Both the position numbers and the translations under genes were made by a program. From positions 3,542,300 to 3,606,299 of the forward strand of contig NZ_CP150634.1 of NCBI RefSeq assembly GCF_038051925.1: 64,000 nt of DNA, given 5' to 3'. The stretch's first letter is position 1. Each line of letters opens with the position of its first letter. This document shows, in pieces, positions 29,339 through 39,239 of this stretch. The DNA is from Methylotuvimicrobium sp. KM2. GTDB lineage: Bacteria > Pseudomonadota > Gammaproteobacteria > Methylococcales > Methylomonadaceae. The notes beneath the pieces are model-generated. The model saw only the letters and a list, made by a program, of their open reading frames with translations, had not been told where the DNA came from and did not search any database.

Positions 29339-30512
29339 TTTGCCAAACCCGCATTATTTGAGCTGTTTGCTTCTTACTAAATTTCCCTACATTTCCTTTT
29401 CTTGCATTTCCATATATTGATATTTTCTTAATTTTATCTTGTTCTTGTTGATTGAGCCCAAACCGAGGGTTGACCAATTGTTGACAAAGAAAACCATCAA
29501 GAGGTTTTAAACACTCAAAGCCATCTGTCACATACTGATAATTGTGAGAAAGGCCTGCTAACAAATCTCCGTTCTTACCTTTTCGTACACTTTTCAGCAT
29601 ACAAAGGTATTCAAGCCTTCTTTTTAAAAGGGAGATATTGTTTTGTTTTTTATGATCACAAAATCCTATTACTATCCGAGATTTAAGTTTATTTAGCTTT
29701 GATCGAGAGATTGTCAAAGTTACTTTGTTTGGCTTATCCTTTTTTGGCTCCACCTTGATCGCATAACCTAAGTAATCAAATTCCGCTGAGTTTGAAGAGC
29801 CACTATAGTACTTATTAGTATTATTATTGAGAGTTAGACCCATTTCATTCATGAAAGCTTCAACATCAGTTTGTACTCCACTTTCCTTCCCTACTGGTGT
29901 TAGAACAATAATATCATCAACATACCTTGCGCTATATATCACGTTAGGATGTGATGCTATCTTTTTATCTAACGTTTCTAAATAAAGCTCTGCAAGTGTA
30001 GAGCTTATTGACAACCCTCTAGGCAAACCGTGCATACCATGATTTATCCGAAGATCACTAAGAATGCCATTAAGCAATTTGATACATTCAGGGGCGAGGA
30101 TCAGCTCATCTTCAAACTTATTGATGAGATGTTCAAACTGTATGGTTTCATAACAATCTTTGATATCCAACCGAAGGACATGATAATTCCCAGAGTCCTT
30201 TAATAGCGTTATTAGCTGTCTGACTATTCGATTACGATCTGACTGCCTGACTTTATAAATTCTTCGAATAAACCGATCGAGTAGCTTGATTGCAAAAGCA
30301 TCTTCCATAATTGCCGGGATAAAGACTGGTTTGCTCTTTACTGTCCTTGTCTCTAATGGTGATAAGGTGAGGTTATGTGACTTCCAGTACTGAACTGTGT
30401 AATCTACCGCTGTTTCGACATCGCCATAACCAGACAATAAATCCCATTGCCAAACATCTGAAGATGAAAGGGCTTTAGATAGTTGCTCTTTATCAAAAAC
30501 CTGCTTAAGCAT
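29331..30512 (-). CDS. drt3a: antiviral reverse transcriptase Drt3a
   Basis: A 393-residue RT. Motifs seen: HVLRLDIKDCYETI (D116), GLPRGLSISSTLAELYL, SARYVDDIIVL (YVDD 197-200) and EFDYLGYAIKVEP. No maturase or endonuclease domain is present, which separates it from the group II intron enzyme at 22.5 kb. It is the first gene of the drt3ab pair and probably copies the associated RNA in response to phage. Neighbours: a frameshifted DUF4265 gene upstream and a hairpin (ggccgcgtcgcggcc) in between. Confidence 0.87.
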   Translation of the reverse strand: MLKQVFDKEQLSKALSSSDVWQWDLLSGYGDVETAVDYTVQYWKSHNLTLSPLETRTVKSKPVFIPAIMEDAFAIKLLDRFIRRIYKVRQSDRNRIVRQLITLLKDSGNYHVLRLDIKDCYETIQFEHLINKFEDELILAPECIKLLNGILSDLRINHGMHGLPRGLSISSTLAELYLETLDKKIASHPNVIYSARYVDDIIVLTPVGKESGVQTDVEAFMNEMGLTLNNNTNKYYSGSSNSAEFDYLGYAIKVEPKKDKPNKVTLTISRSKLNKLKSRIVIGFCDHKKQNNISLLKRRLEYLCMLKSVRKGKNGDLLAGLSHNYQYVTDGFECLKPLDGFLCQQLVNPRFGLNQQEQDKIKKISIYGNARKGNVGKFSKKQTAQIMRVWQNA

Positions 30513-30558
30513 TGTTTCAATCGATTGTTTTGAGTTATCGCCAAGCTCAGCCGAGGAA

Positions 30559-30573
30559 GGCCGCGTCGCGGCC
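30559..30573. terminator. GC-rich hairpin ggccgcgtcgcggcc upstream of drt3a
   Basis: A perfect 6-bp GC stem with a 3-base loop in the gap between the DUF4265 reading frame and drt3a. It has no T-run, so intrinsic termination is uncertain. It may insulate the drt3 transcript. Confidence 0.35.
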
Positions 30574-30595
30574 TGACGTCGACTGGAGCGACGGG

Positions 30596-31062
30596 TTATG
30601 CGCTTTCTGGGAATAGACTGTCATATGTTGGATCCGCATGTTCCCATGTTGTCTCTCTCTCAATAAGGTACTCTCGGACCACATCAAGCGAGACATTGGC
30701 CGGGATATTTACAGAGATGTATTGCGATTGGCGCCCTCGTAGTCGCAACCGAGAGAGACAAGGCCCTTCAATATTTCATTTGATTCATTTCCGTCCTCAA
30801 CCGGAGGATCGAAAATCACCCGAACTGTACGATTTCCCAATTTAGCCACAATACTTAGGAATACCGGAAATTGCTCTTCTTCACTGAACGGCGCCAGAAC
30901 CACAACTTCCCACGATACTCCGTAAGCATAGAACGGAGAGTTATCGAGTTTATACTTGTCTCCGCCTAAGCTGGTTGCCCAGAGCGTTTCTACTTCGGCG
31001 GTGCCATCTTCGTTCGGCACACGGAACAGTACTTTTGCATTCGAGCTCGGCATGTCAGTCAT
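30596..31062 (-). pseudogene. DUF4265-domain protein, frameshifted
   Basis: The frame from 31062 gives 117 residues (VPNEDGTAEVETLWATSLGG ... DNSPFYAYGVSWEV), a DUF4265 pattern, and ends early at GCDYEGANRNTSL. Shifting by one base near 30725 restores the family-like ending QYISVNIPANVSLDVVREYL and continues to a stop at 30596-30598. A single-base deletion in an otherwise intact gene best explains this. DUF4265 function is unknown to me. Sequencing error cannot be excluded. Confidence 0.75.
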
Positions 31063-31483
31063 AGCGCATCAAGTTATTAAATAGACCGGGCAAAGTACAG
31101 CTGTTCCTACTTGACTGTCAAGAATAGCGCTTCGATCCTTGGTGATCTAAGCGGTATAACCAACATTGATGTATGGTAAATGGATCGAGATAATGCCAAA
31201 AAACTGCATTTCGAATGACTGAAATAAGATTCTCAACCGACATCTAAAAATTTGAATCAATCGTCTGTTAAGGGTCGCTTGGACACAGCGACGAACGGCC
31301 GCTTTCAGGTTTCGGAATTCAACGACAGCTTTCCGGCGATGAATCTGAAGAGCGGACGGTCGCCAGGCGACCCATAAGCGCCAATCATTCTAAATTGGTG
31401 AACGACAATTAATCACCAGAAAGCTGTCGGTCGATTTGAGTAACTAAAATGGGTTCCCAAAGTTTTCGCGATTTAAGCAAAAA
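31063..31483. other. non-coding gap between DUF4265 and vapC
   Basis: About 420 bp without a supportable gene. It contains gggtcgct...cgacc and cgacagctttccggcg motifs that look like fragments of dispersed repeats. No promoter was assigned. Confidence 0.4.
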
Positions 31484-31888
31484 TCAAACAACAATCACTT
31501 TAACTTCCCGAATGGAAGCCAATCTTTTATCGCCCGTCACAAACTGATCTGATCCGGAGATTATCGAGCAAGCTAATTGAATGGCGTCGGGCGTGCGTAA
31601 GGTGCCAGGATGATTGGCGCGAATTTCGGTAGCAATATCGATGACGACAGCATCGAGTTCGATGATTTCCAAACCGGGCAGCCGGAAAAAACGGCCGTAG
31701 CAGTCCAATAATTCCGCGTTCTTGGTTTTCAGTGGTAATACCCGACATTCCAGAAACGACAGGCGTGATATGCTCAGTTGCGCGTTCGATTTGCGAGCCT
31801 CATCGACCAACAAGCGGGTTTGTCGGCCCTGTTCCTGTTGCGACTCGATCAAATAAATGACGGCGCAAGCGTCCAGGAACAGTTTCAT
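31484..31888 (-). CDS. vapC: PIN-domain ribonuclease toxin VapC
   Basis: About 134 residues from the ATG at 31888 (MKLFLDACAVIYLIE). The start overlaps the antitoxin stop as ATGA, which decides it over a start 4 codons earlier. PIN acidic residues are visible: D in FLDACAVIYLIE, E in SRLSFLECRV, D in LRTPDAIQLA and D in FVTGDKRL. VapC toxins cut tRNA or rRNA when freed from VapB. Translational coupling to the antitoxin and a defence/ICE context suggest a stabilisation or abortive role. Confidence 0.88.
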   Translation of the reverse strand: MKLFLDACAVIYLIESQQEQGRQTRLLVDEARKSNAQLSISRLSFLECRVLPLKTKNAELLDCYGRFFRLPGLEIIELDAVVIDIATEIRANHPGTLRTPDAIQLACSIISGSDQFVTGDKRLASIREVKVIVV

Positions 31889-32115
31889 GGTAGGTCCCAT
31901 TCGTCACGCAGAGCCTGAAATTCGGCATTGATGTCCTCGTCGCTCCGCTGCCCGACCGGCAGACCGTGAAGAAAAGCGGCCAATGCCTCTTTGGCTTCGG
32001 TTTCCGGCGTTGAGTCGGGTTTGGACTCCAGAAATTCCACGAAATGTAAAACCTCCAATGCTTTGGCGGGCGGCAGGGCTTTGACGTGTTGGTAGATGGT
32101 TTCGGCGATGGTCAT
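31885..32115 (-). CDS. vapB: DUF2281-type antitoxin (VapB partner)
   Basis: A 76-residue protein starting MTIAETIYQHVKALPPAKAL and continuing EVLHFVEFLESK, the signature of DUF2281 antitoxins found with PIN toxins. It overlaps vapC by 4 bp. Its own start overlaps the end of the sacsin-like gene at 32112-32115, so the TA pair is physically linked to the two-gene ATPase/helicase unit upstream. Confidence 0.85.
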   Translation of the reverse strand: MTIAETIYQHVKALPPAKALEVLHFVEFLESKPDSTPETEAKEALAAFLHGLPVGQRSDEDINAEFQALRDEWDLP

Positions 32116-35100
32116 GAATTTCCCCCATATGAATTGTCGGCCTGATAGAGAGCAACTAATCTGGCAAAATGTCTTTCACTCCATGTAATTTCGCATTCTT
32201 CACCAGCCAGTCGAATTTTTACTTTTACATCCTCAATTTCGCCTGCTGTTCTTTTGGTGAATGTTTCAATCGTAGTTTCGAAGTCATCAATCCATTCAAA
32301 GCTGGCATGTTTGAACTTTGCCATTGTATCGGCACTGACAGAAAGCATGTTTCCTTCATTATTCAGATAATCTGCGTCGCTATAAGAAAGTAAGGCACAA
32401 GCTTCAAAATAGTTAACGGCATCGCCATCAGCATTTGCAGAAGCTTTCGGAAAGGTAAAACCTGTAATTTGGCATTTACCTTGATATTGTTCGTAAAGAA
32501 AATGTCTGGCAGATTTGTTTGAAGAAGCTTCACGTACTACAGAAAAACTGATTGTCTGCGGCGTGCCTTCATGATGACGAATTCTCTCTTCTGTCTCGGT
32601 ATTGATCTTATCTTGATAACGGTCCGGTTTGCCAACTGAATGAATTGGTTTTGAAGTTTCGTGCGGATTGATTATTCCGCGTTGCGGGCGTGTCAGTTGG
32701 TCAAGTCCAGTTTTAAACAATGGCGCCGGTTGGGGTGGGATTTCTTTCGGAATTATTTTGAGCATTTTTTGCTTATCGGCTTCTGACGCTTTTTTGAAAG
32801 AATCGATCAACATCACCAAATCTTTATCTCCCTCCGTGATCAATTCAAGAGCTTGTTCAACTTCAGGCTTTTTCATGCCCAATTTTTCAGCAACTTCCCT
32901 AGCACCAACAGAAGTATTTTCAAATTCATCGGGTAAATCAGTTAGTAACAGTTCGGTTGGCTTATAAAAGTTTCCCGAGTTATCAGGCAGCCAACGTGAA
33001 TTTGATAGAAGGATTCCTACTGTAGACAGTTTTTCTTCTTCTCTTATTGGATTTTCAAAATTCTGCCGAGTAGATTTTTCGATTGTGCCTTTTATGCACT
33101 GATAATTTGACTTCAGAATGTCCCATAAAATCACGCTTTGCTCTGGTCTTAAATTTGAGTTTATTCTTGGTTCAAGGCCTATAACTTCCCAGTCAGGATC
33201 AAAGCCGTTTAATCCTCGTACGTGATTTCCATGATTTGATGAAATATTCGTATAGCGTTTATTGTCTGAAAAACGTTTTTTTACCAAATTATCAACTGGT
33301 TTAGCCATTATCTTTACTAAATCACTGCCTAACTCATTATTCACGCGATGATGTAAAAAATAGGCGTCAAAAAACTCTAGCCCTTCAAACCAAATTTCAT
33401 GATAACGTGTTCTAGCAAATAAGGACGTATCTCCGGTTTTCTTCCAAACAATCTTTTCCGACTTTCCGCTGGAATGATTGCAGGCCAACCAAAATACAGT
33501 TTTAAGACTATTGATGAGCTGATTTCTTGGCAATTCATCGGATTTGTTATAAGCGTCTTTAATATGTCGCAAGTAGTCAGCGTAGGTTTTTTCTTCAAAG
33601 TTTTCGGTAAATTGTTCCTCTTGAAATTTAGGCAAAATTGATTTTTCTACGATAGCAGCGGCATCAATTTCACGGATACCTTTTTCAGCCAGAAAGCTTC
33701 TAATTTCACCGTCGTTAACCAGTTCCGCATGCACGAGCGGGAACACTGTCAAATCCAAATCAGAAGCATCTTTGGGAGCAAACCAAGCGGTAGGCGACAC
33801 TGACTTGTTTTCAGGAAGTGAAACTTGTTCACCTGATTCGAGCCGAATAAACGGCACTTTTCGCATAGCCAAAATATTCTTGGCATAAAGAACGAAACGC
33901 ACTAGCCAGTCGACCTCCTGTTTCTTTAGGAAATCTACTGTTAGCTTTGGAGCCAGGGTGTCAGCTTCCACCTGGAGTCCTTCAATAAGCGGTTCAATAT
34001 CGATATAACCTTTTTTACGCCCCACTAAATATACATAAAAGCCCGCAGTTTCCCCGTTCTCGGTAATGGCTGTATCTATCCAGTTCAGCTTTTTTTTGCC
34101 GAACAACGCGCTCAGTTGCTCTGAAGAAAAAAGCTCGACTAATTCTTTTCCGCGCGCAAGTTTGGCTTCAACTGCTTTGATAAAATCACCATCCTGCCCG
34201 GGTAGTAAGGGCTGAGTTTTAAGCGCTTCACGTATCCTTTCATAGACACATTCAAATAAACTATGGCGAAAATCTATTAGACGTATAGGAAAGGCATTAA
34301 AACTGGCAATATTCATCCTTCCCATATCGCGGAGAATTGTCAAACTGTCGGCAGCGAGTTCCGCTGCTGTTTGAATCATAAGTTCATTGGCTGCATCGTC
34401 AGACTTAATGTTGTCACGCGCTTTGGTGGTCTTGAATGGCGCTTGAATAAAGAAACCAAGTTTGGTTTCCTTTTCGGTCGGAAAAAAGACAACTAATTGT
34501 GTATCTTGCGCTTTAGTAACAAAGCCATTTTTGAGCAGGAAAGCAACTTCCACTGTAACGATATGTGATTTTCCGACATCCTCGACTCTGACATCCCTAG
34601 AAAAAATTAGCCACTCCTCAAGGGATTCGTCTTGATCGAGCACTTCCACCTTGCGCAAATTATTGTAATTTTCGAAAGGTAAGGTGCTTCGAATAAAATG
34701 GCCGGACGTTCCGTCCGGCAATGTCCATTTGATTTCTTCGATATGTCTTAAAAACAACAAAGTTCGGATGCCTAATTCGCGGAGAGCATCGCCGATTTCC
34801 AGTGCTGCACTTTCTGGAGATATATTTTCTCGAAAAGCCCATGATGGCCTGCAATCCGGTCGATCAAAAGGCAAAATAATCCGAGTATCTTCACTTTCTA
34901 TACTGTCAATGTTGTAGGGTTCAACAAAGCGCCGTATTTCGAAGTGCTCATCGCCGGAATGAATTTGCGGAAAAAAAGTAAAGGCGTAGACTGACTTGAA
35001 GCCAATGCCGAATTTACCAATCTGGGTATAATCTCCCGCTTTTGTCCCTTCCCCAATACCGCAAATGCCTATGACATTTTTTTCGGAAAACGGCATTCCG

Positions 35101-35321
35101 TTATGACTAATTTCCAACCTATCCTCATACAAATTAAAGTACACATAACCTGAAGGACTTCCGGCTGATCGCTCCTTTAATGCATCCTCGGCGTTTTGCA
35201 GAATTTCGAAAATAAAATGAGTCCGGGTTGTATAAATGTCAGAAAGATATGAAAGGTGACGCGATCCTTCACCATATTCTTTAATATTTTTATGGCGAAT
35301 ACTTTCGTAATCTGTCGTCAT
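32112..35321 (-). CDS. sacsin N-terminal-type GHKL ATPase protein with degenerate HNH-like C-terminus
   Basis: A 1069-residue protein. Residues about 1-230 form a sacsin/Hsp90-type ATPase: FIFEILQNAEDALKE (N-box), GICGIGEGTKAGD and IGKFGIGFKSVYAF. The long middle is unassigned. The C-terminal about 150 residues resemble an HNH/zinc-type domain (YQGKCQITGFTF ... NEGNMLSVSADTMAKFKHASF), but the expected histidine and later cysteine positions read ACALLS and SADTM. The metal site therefore looks lost. It overlaps the SNF2 helicase gene by 4 bp (ATGA) and the antitoxin start downstream. Presumed defence protein; mechanism unknown. Confidence 0.75.
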   Translation of the reverse strand: MTTDYESIRHKNIKEYGEGSRHLSYLSDIYTTRTHFIFEILQNAEDALKERSAGSPSGYVYFNLYEDRLEISHNGMPFSEKNVIGICGIGEGTKAGDYTQIGKFGIGFKSVYAFTFFPQIHSGDEHFEIRRFVEPYNIDSIESEDTRIILPFDRPDCRPSWAFRENISPESAALEIGDALRELGIRTLLFLRHIEEIKWTLPDGTSGHFIRSTLPFENYNNLRKVEVLDQDESLEEWLIFSRDVRVEDVGKSHIVTVEVAFLLKNGFVTKAQDTQLVVFFPTEKETKLGFFIQAPFKTTKARDNIKSDDAANELMIQTAAELAADSLTILRDMGRMNIASFNAFPIRLIDFRHSLFECVYERIREALKTQPLLPGQDGDFIKAVEAKLARGKELVELFSSEQLSALFGKKKLNWIDTAITENGETAGFYVYLVGRKKGYIDIEPLIEGLQVEADTLAPKLTVDFLKKQEVDWLVRFVLYAKNILAMRKVPFIRLESGEQVSLPENKSVSPTAWFAPKDASDLDLTVFPLVHAELVNDGEIRSFLAEKGIREIDAAAIVEKSILPKFQEEQFTENFEEKTYADYLRHIKDAYNKSDELPRNQLINSLKTVFWLACNHSSGKSEKIVWKKTGDTSLFARTRYHEIWFEGLEFFDAYFLHHRVNNELGSDLVKIMAKPVDNLVKKRFSDNKRYTNISSNHGNHVRGLNGFDPDWEVIGLEPRINSNLRPEQSVILWDILKSNYQCIKGTIEKSTRQNFENPIREEEKLSTVGILLSNSRWLPDNSGNFYKPTELLLTDLPDEFENTSVGAREVAEKLGMKKPEVEQALELITEGDKDLVMLIDSFKKASEADKQKMLKIIPKEIPPQPAPLFKTGLDQLTRPQRGIINPHETSKPIHSVGKPDRYQDKINTETEERIRHHEGTPQTISFSVVREASSNKSARHFLYEQYQGKCQITGFTFPKASANADGDAVNYFEACALLSYSDADYLNNEGNMLSVSADTMAKFKHASFEWIDDFETTIETFTKRTAGEIEDVKVKIRLAGEECEITWSERHFARLVALYQADNSYGGNS

Positions 35322-38300
35322 ACACTGATCTCCAAAACCCCAAACACAACCGCCTCAGCCAATATATCCGCCTGCTTAGCGGCAAGCTCTAACTGCTCCA
35401 GGTGCTGGGCATTATCACGTTCTGCCGATTCGATTTGCGCTTGTTTCATGCGTTGAATTTTCGCGTCGCTGTTTGTTTCCAATTGATCCCTGAGTACGGC
35501 AATACGGGCGGTATGCGTGGTTTTAAGCGAGTTCAGCCGCGAATCGACGTGTTGCCGGACTTGTTCGATATGCTCGGCGCGAGCGTCCAACCATAACCGG
35601 TAATGGTGTTGCTCCAGTTCGGTTTCATCCTGTGCCGAAATTCCTACGTCAGCATTATTCAAAGACTGAGCGGTTTCTAGTATGGAGAGCATGGCTTCGG
35701 TTAAGCGCGGATCGGTACTTAACGGTTGGAAGGTAAAATCCTCTTTAATGCCTTTCTTCTGCCAGCGGTAAATCGCGTACGGGTAATGGCCCGGTTGAAT
35801 CGCATCGGTTTGGGTAACGAGGTTACACTGCAACGGCGTGTCCGGTTCTACCGCTAAGGCGGCCTGTTGGGCCAGCGGATGAGTGGGAGCGATGAATAGG
35901 ATTTCTCGGTTGTCGCTGGCAACTTCCTGGTCGAAGGTGATCTTCAAATAGGGATCGTTACCTTTTAGCCAGCGTTGCCATTGCTGGGCGGCTTCACCAC
36001 TAAGCTTCAGGCTTTGAAACTGCTTCAACAATCGTTCGCGGATGTCTTGCCCGAGTTGCAAAGTGGTAACGGCTTTTTGTCCGAGCGATGCGGGGAGATT
36101 CGCGCCCTGTTGTTGCAGATAACGGTTGATTAAATTAGCGAGCATGATTTGGCTCAACCAGAAGCTGGAAGCTTGATTAACCATGTCTTGATCCCGCGTC
36201 GGCTGAGTCAAGCCGAACAGTTGGCTTTGTTGCTGCTCCAGTTGGGCTTGTTCCTGCATGATGCGTACTTCGTTATCGGACAACTGTTGCAGACGGTCAG
36301 CTTGTTGTTCTGGAGTCAAATTAAAATCTTCGGCAATGTTCTGGATTTCCTGGGTCAGTTCGCCGAGAATTTCTTCATTGCCGCCGATTGATTGCTGAAA
36401 AACGCCGATTCGCCATAGGCAACGTTCGTAGATTTCCGCATCGACAGTGCCGGGCGTGATGAAGTTATATATTACCACCGTAGGGCTTTTTTGCCCGTAA
36501 CGGTCGATACGGCCAATGCGTTGTTCGACGCGCATCGGGTTCCACGGTAAGTCGTAATTAACCATGCCGTCGCAGAATTGGTAATCCAGGCCTTCGCAAC
36601 CGACTTCCGAAGATAGCAACACATCCAATGCATCGGCATGATCTTTCGGCAGGCTAAAGCGATTGCGCAATTCGCGGCGTTGTTCGTCGGCGATTTTACC
36701 GTGAATCAAACCGACTCGGACGCCTTCCTGTTTTAGCGCATGCTCCAGATATTCCCAGGTATGGCGGAAGCAAGTAAACACCAATAATTTATTGTTATCC
36801 AGCGCCTGCTTGTCGCGGATGACCTTGAGAAAGGCGGCTAATTTGGGATCGGGACCGTTCGCAACCTGTTGCGCCGTCTGAATAAGACTATTAACTTCTT
36901 GACGGAATTGAGCAAGGATTTGACTTACCGAGTCGGTATCGATCGTGTCGAAGGGATCGATGTCGTCAATCTCGAGTTTGCTCAAGTGGCGGTGCAAAAT
37001 GTCCTTTAGTAATGGCGCAAGCCCGAATACGCTACTGGCAACTTGCCGCCGTATGGTAGACAACAGAAATTTCAGGTTTTGGTTGCCATGCCGCAGTTGC
37101 AGAATTCGGGCGAGCAAATCGAGCAAATTTCGGTGTAGTTCGGCTTGTTCCGGCGTGAATTCGACGCTGACGGTTTCCGGTTTCCGGATGGTGAAGTTAC
37201 CGATGTCGCGGCGACGGGTACGGTTGATGAAGGGAGCGAAGGTGTATAACGTTTCCAGCAGGCGCACGCTGGTCAATCGAGCTTCCGTGGAATCGTCTTC
37301 GCCAAGCAGCAGATCAAGGATTTGTTGGGTTTTCGGATCGTTGATTAAAACACCCACCCCCCATGCCGTCGCCAAAGCGTCATGTAGATGGTCGAATACG
37401 CGCTCTTTCCAATCTTGTTTGGCGGTTCTGGCGGCTTCAATCGCTTTGTTTAATGCCGGATTCGGTTCGGCCATCGCATCGAAATCGCCACGATTGGTGA
37501 TGACGTCCGGTCTTAGCAGTTTTAGCAGATTGAACAGGTCGTTGTTACCCAGTTGGATCGGTGTGGCGGATAGCAAGATCACCGCTTCGGCGTTATCGCA
37601 AAAATAGCGGACGTTTTGGTGAGCCCAGGTGTTGGTGTTGCGGATGGCATGGGCTTCGTCGACGATAACCAGATCGAAAACCGGCGGCGGGTCCAGGTCG
37701 AGCAAGCCTTTTTGTTTCTTGCGGCCATTTTGTTTGCCGTTCAACAGGCTTTCATCTAATTGCGAATACGGCAGAATCGCCCGCGCATAATTTTGCGGCC
37801 AAACGCCGTCGAGGTCGGTTTCGTCAATGCAATAGCGCAGTGCTTGTCCGTCCAGATGCTCGAAACGTTCGTCAAAGCGCTTCATTTCGTTAAGCCATTT
37901 GCGTTCGGCAACCAGTGGTTTGGGGCAAATCACCAATACGTTTTTCAATTCGCGGCGCGCTTGCAGCTCCTTAAGAATCAGCCCTGCTTCGATGGTTTTA
38001 CCGACACCAACCTCGTCGGCAATCAGAATTCTAGGGCGGTCGGCCTGAATTAATTTCAGTACCGGGCGGAACTGGTATGGGATGAAGTTAATGCGTGAAG
38101 CGAATAAAGAATACAGATGGCGAGTGCTGGGATGGCGCAATTGTAGGGCGGTCATTGCGGCGTGCAATTCATCCGGGGTAACAGTGGATCTGGTCGTGGC
38201 AGCCTCTATCGTTTCAAGCTGCGATTCGTAGTAAGTCGAAACCGAACCATCGAAAAATACTTGATAGCGGTTTTCGGCTGCCCCATTTAAAACCGCCGTG

Positions 38301-38842
38301 ATTGCGCCGGTTTTGCTTGGATCGGCTTTGAGGTGCACCATGTCGCCGGGTTTGTAGCCGATGTTTACGGAATTCGGTGCCGGTGGTGTCTCGACTGGTG
38401 TTTTTTCGCGGCTAGCCAAACGGTTGAGCAGATGCTGCTTTTCCTGCTTTATGCGATCCAGGATTTCGCTGTCGGCACCAAACGCTTTTAACAATCGTTC
38501 GATGGTATCGACATCGCGGAAGCACATGTCGCCCGGCAATCCCTCGGCCGGCGCATGCGCCCAGCGGTTACGGATGGTATGCGCTTCTTTCAGCCAATTT
38601 CGCGCTTCACGGTTAAAGCCACCTTCCCTGGCTATGTCGTACCAGTTTTGGTCGGCTATTCGCAGCAGGGCAGCCAAATCCAGGCGTTCCAGAGCGTGCG
38701 GCGTTAGCGAGACGGCAAAGCTTTTTTGTTGGTAGGTTAATTTGTCAAGTACCAGAGAATTCCACCAATTGGAATCCAGCGTCGGTAATGTGGCGGTTAA
38801 TAGTTTAACCAGTTGTTGATTGAGCAGGCTGAGGATTTCCAT
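35318..38842 (-). CDS. SNF2-family helicase with N-terminal Swt1-like HEPN domain
   Basis: A 1174-residue protein. Residues 1-140 form a Swt1-type HEPN domain with the RNase-type motif RNRWAH (R91-H96). A short beta-rich region (GYKPGDMVHL ... YQVFFDGSVSTYYESQ) comes next. Then an SNF2 helicase core: Walker A IADEVGVGKTIEAG (274-287), DEAH in VIVDEAHAIRN, and lobe 2 with GCEGLDYQFCD and RVEQRIGRIDRYGQ. The C-terminus is glutamine-rich and coiled-coil-like. It is the first gene of a unit with the sacsin-type ATPase and VapBC, all overlapping. HEPN plus helicase suggests RNA or tRNA cleavage triggered by DNA sensing. I cannot name this pair as a known system. Confidence 0.82.
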   Translation of the reverse strand: MEILSLLNQQLVKLLTATLPTLDSNWWNSLVLDKLTYQQKSFAVSLTPHALERLDLAALLRIADQNWYDIAREGGFNREARNWLKEAHTIRNRWAHAPAEGLPGDMCFRDVDTIERLLKAFGADSEILDRIKQEKQHLLNRLASREKTPVETPPAPNSVNIGYKPGDMVHLKADPSKTGAITAVLNGAAENRYQVFFDGSVSTYYESQLETIEAATTRSTVTPDELHAAMTALQLRHPSTRHLYSLFASRINFIPYQFRPVLKLIQADRPRILIADEVGVGKTIEAGLILKELQARRELKNVLVICPKPLVAERKWLNEMKRFDERFEHLDGQALRYCIDETDLDGVWPQNYARAILPYSQLDESLLNGKQNGRKKQKGLLDLDPPPVFDLVIVDEAHAIRNTNTWAHQNVRYFCDNAEAVILLSATPIQLGNNDLFNLLKLLRPDVITNRGDFDAMAEPNPALNKAIEAARTAKQDWKERVFDHLHDALATAWGVGVLINDPKTQQILDLLLGEDDSTEARLTSVRLLETLYTFAPFINRTRRRDIGNFTIRKPETVSVEFTPEQAELHRNLLDLLARILQLRHGNQNLKFLLSTIRRQVASSVFGLAPLLKDILHRHLSKLEIDDIDPFDTIDTDSVSQILAQFRQEVNSLIQTAQQVANGPDPKLAAFLKVIRDKQALDNNKLLVFTCFRHTWEYLEHALKQEGVRVGLIHGKIADEQRRELRNRFSLPKDHADALDVLLSSEVGCEGLDYQFCDGMVNYDLPWNPMRVEQRIGRIDRYGQKSPTVVIYNFITPGTVDAEIYERCLWRIGVFQQSIGGNEEILGELTQEIQNIAEDFNLTPEQQADRLQQLSDNEVRIMQEQAQLEQQQSQLFGLTQPTRDQDMVNQASSFWLSQIMLANLINRYLQQQGANLPASLGQKAVTTLQLGQDIRERLLKQFQSLKLSGEAAQQWQRWLKGNDPYLKITFDQEVASDNREILFIAPTHPLAQQAALAVEPDTPLQCNLVTQTDAIQPGHYPYAIYRWQKKGIKEDFTFQPLSTDPRLTEAMLSILETAQSLNNADVGISAQDETELEQHHYRLWLDARAEHIEQVRQHVDSRLNSLKTTHTARIAVLRDQLETNSDAKIQRMKQAQIESAERDNAQHLEQLELAAKQADILAEAVVFGVLEISV

Positions 38843-39239
38843 ATTTGATTGTCTGAGTTAAAAATGCCGATGACTGATTAGTTAAGATACTAGGTGTTTT
38901 ATCTAATTTTCCAGGCAAAGTCACGCGACATTCGGTGAATGACAGTCAAAGCCTTAATTTACTGAGCTACACGAAATTACCAATTCGATATTGGTCGTAT
39001 CAGTTTTTCCATGTAGGCTGAGTATTGTGCATCTGATATTTAATGTTGTTTCACTTGAATGTCGGATATACATTCGATTCCAGCCTATCGGAATCGAACC
39101 ATCGGTGGCCGCAGTTGGCCGTTTGGTTGAGGTCACCAATGGCTGCTTTGTAGCCCTCCAGTCCGCAAAACTAAATTTGGCTGCCGGCCGCTTTGGAGAA
39201 GTCCGACTGGCAAAAATGGGTCGTCAACAGACATGGACC
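38843..39239. other. non-coding gap between the helicase gene and umuC
   Basis: About 400 bp with no gene I support on either strand. It includes the promoter region of the HEPN-helicase gene, and GC-rich patches (gccggccgctttgg) typical of repeat debris. Confidence 0.4.
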
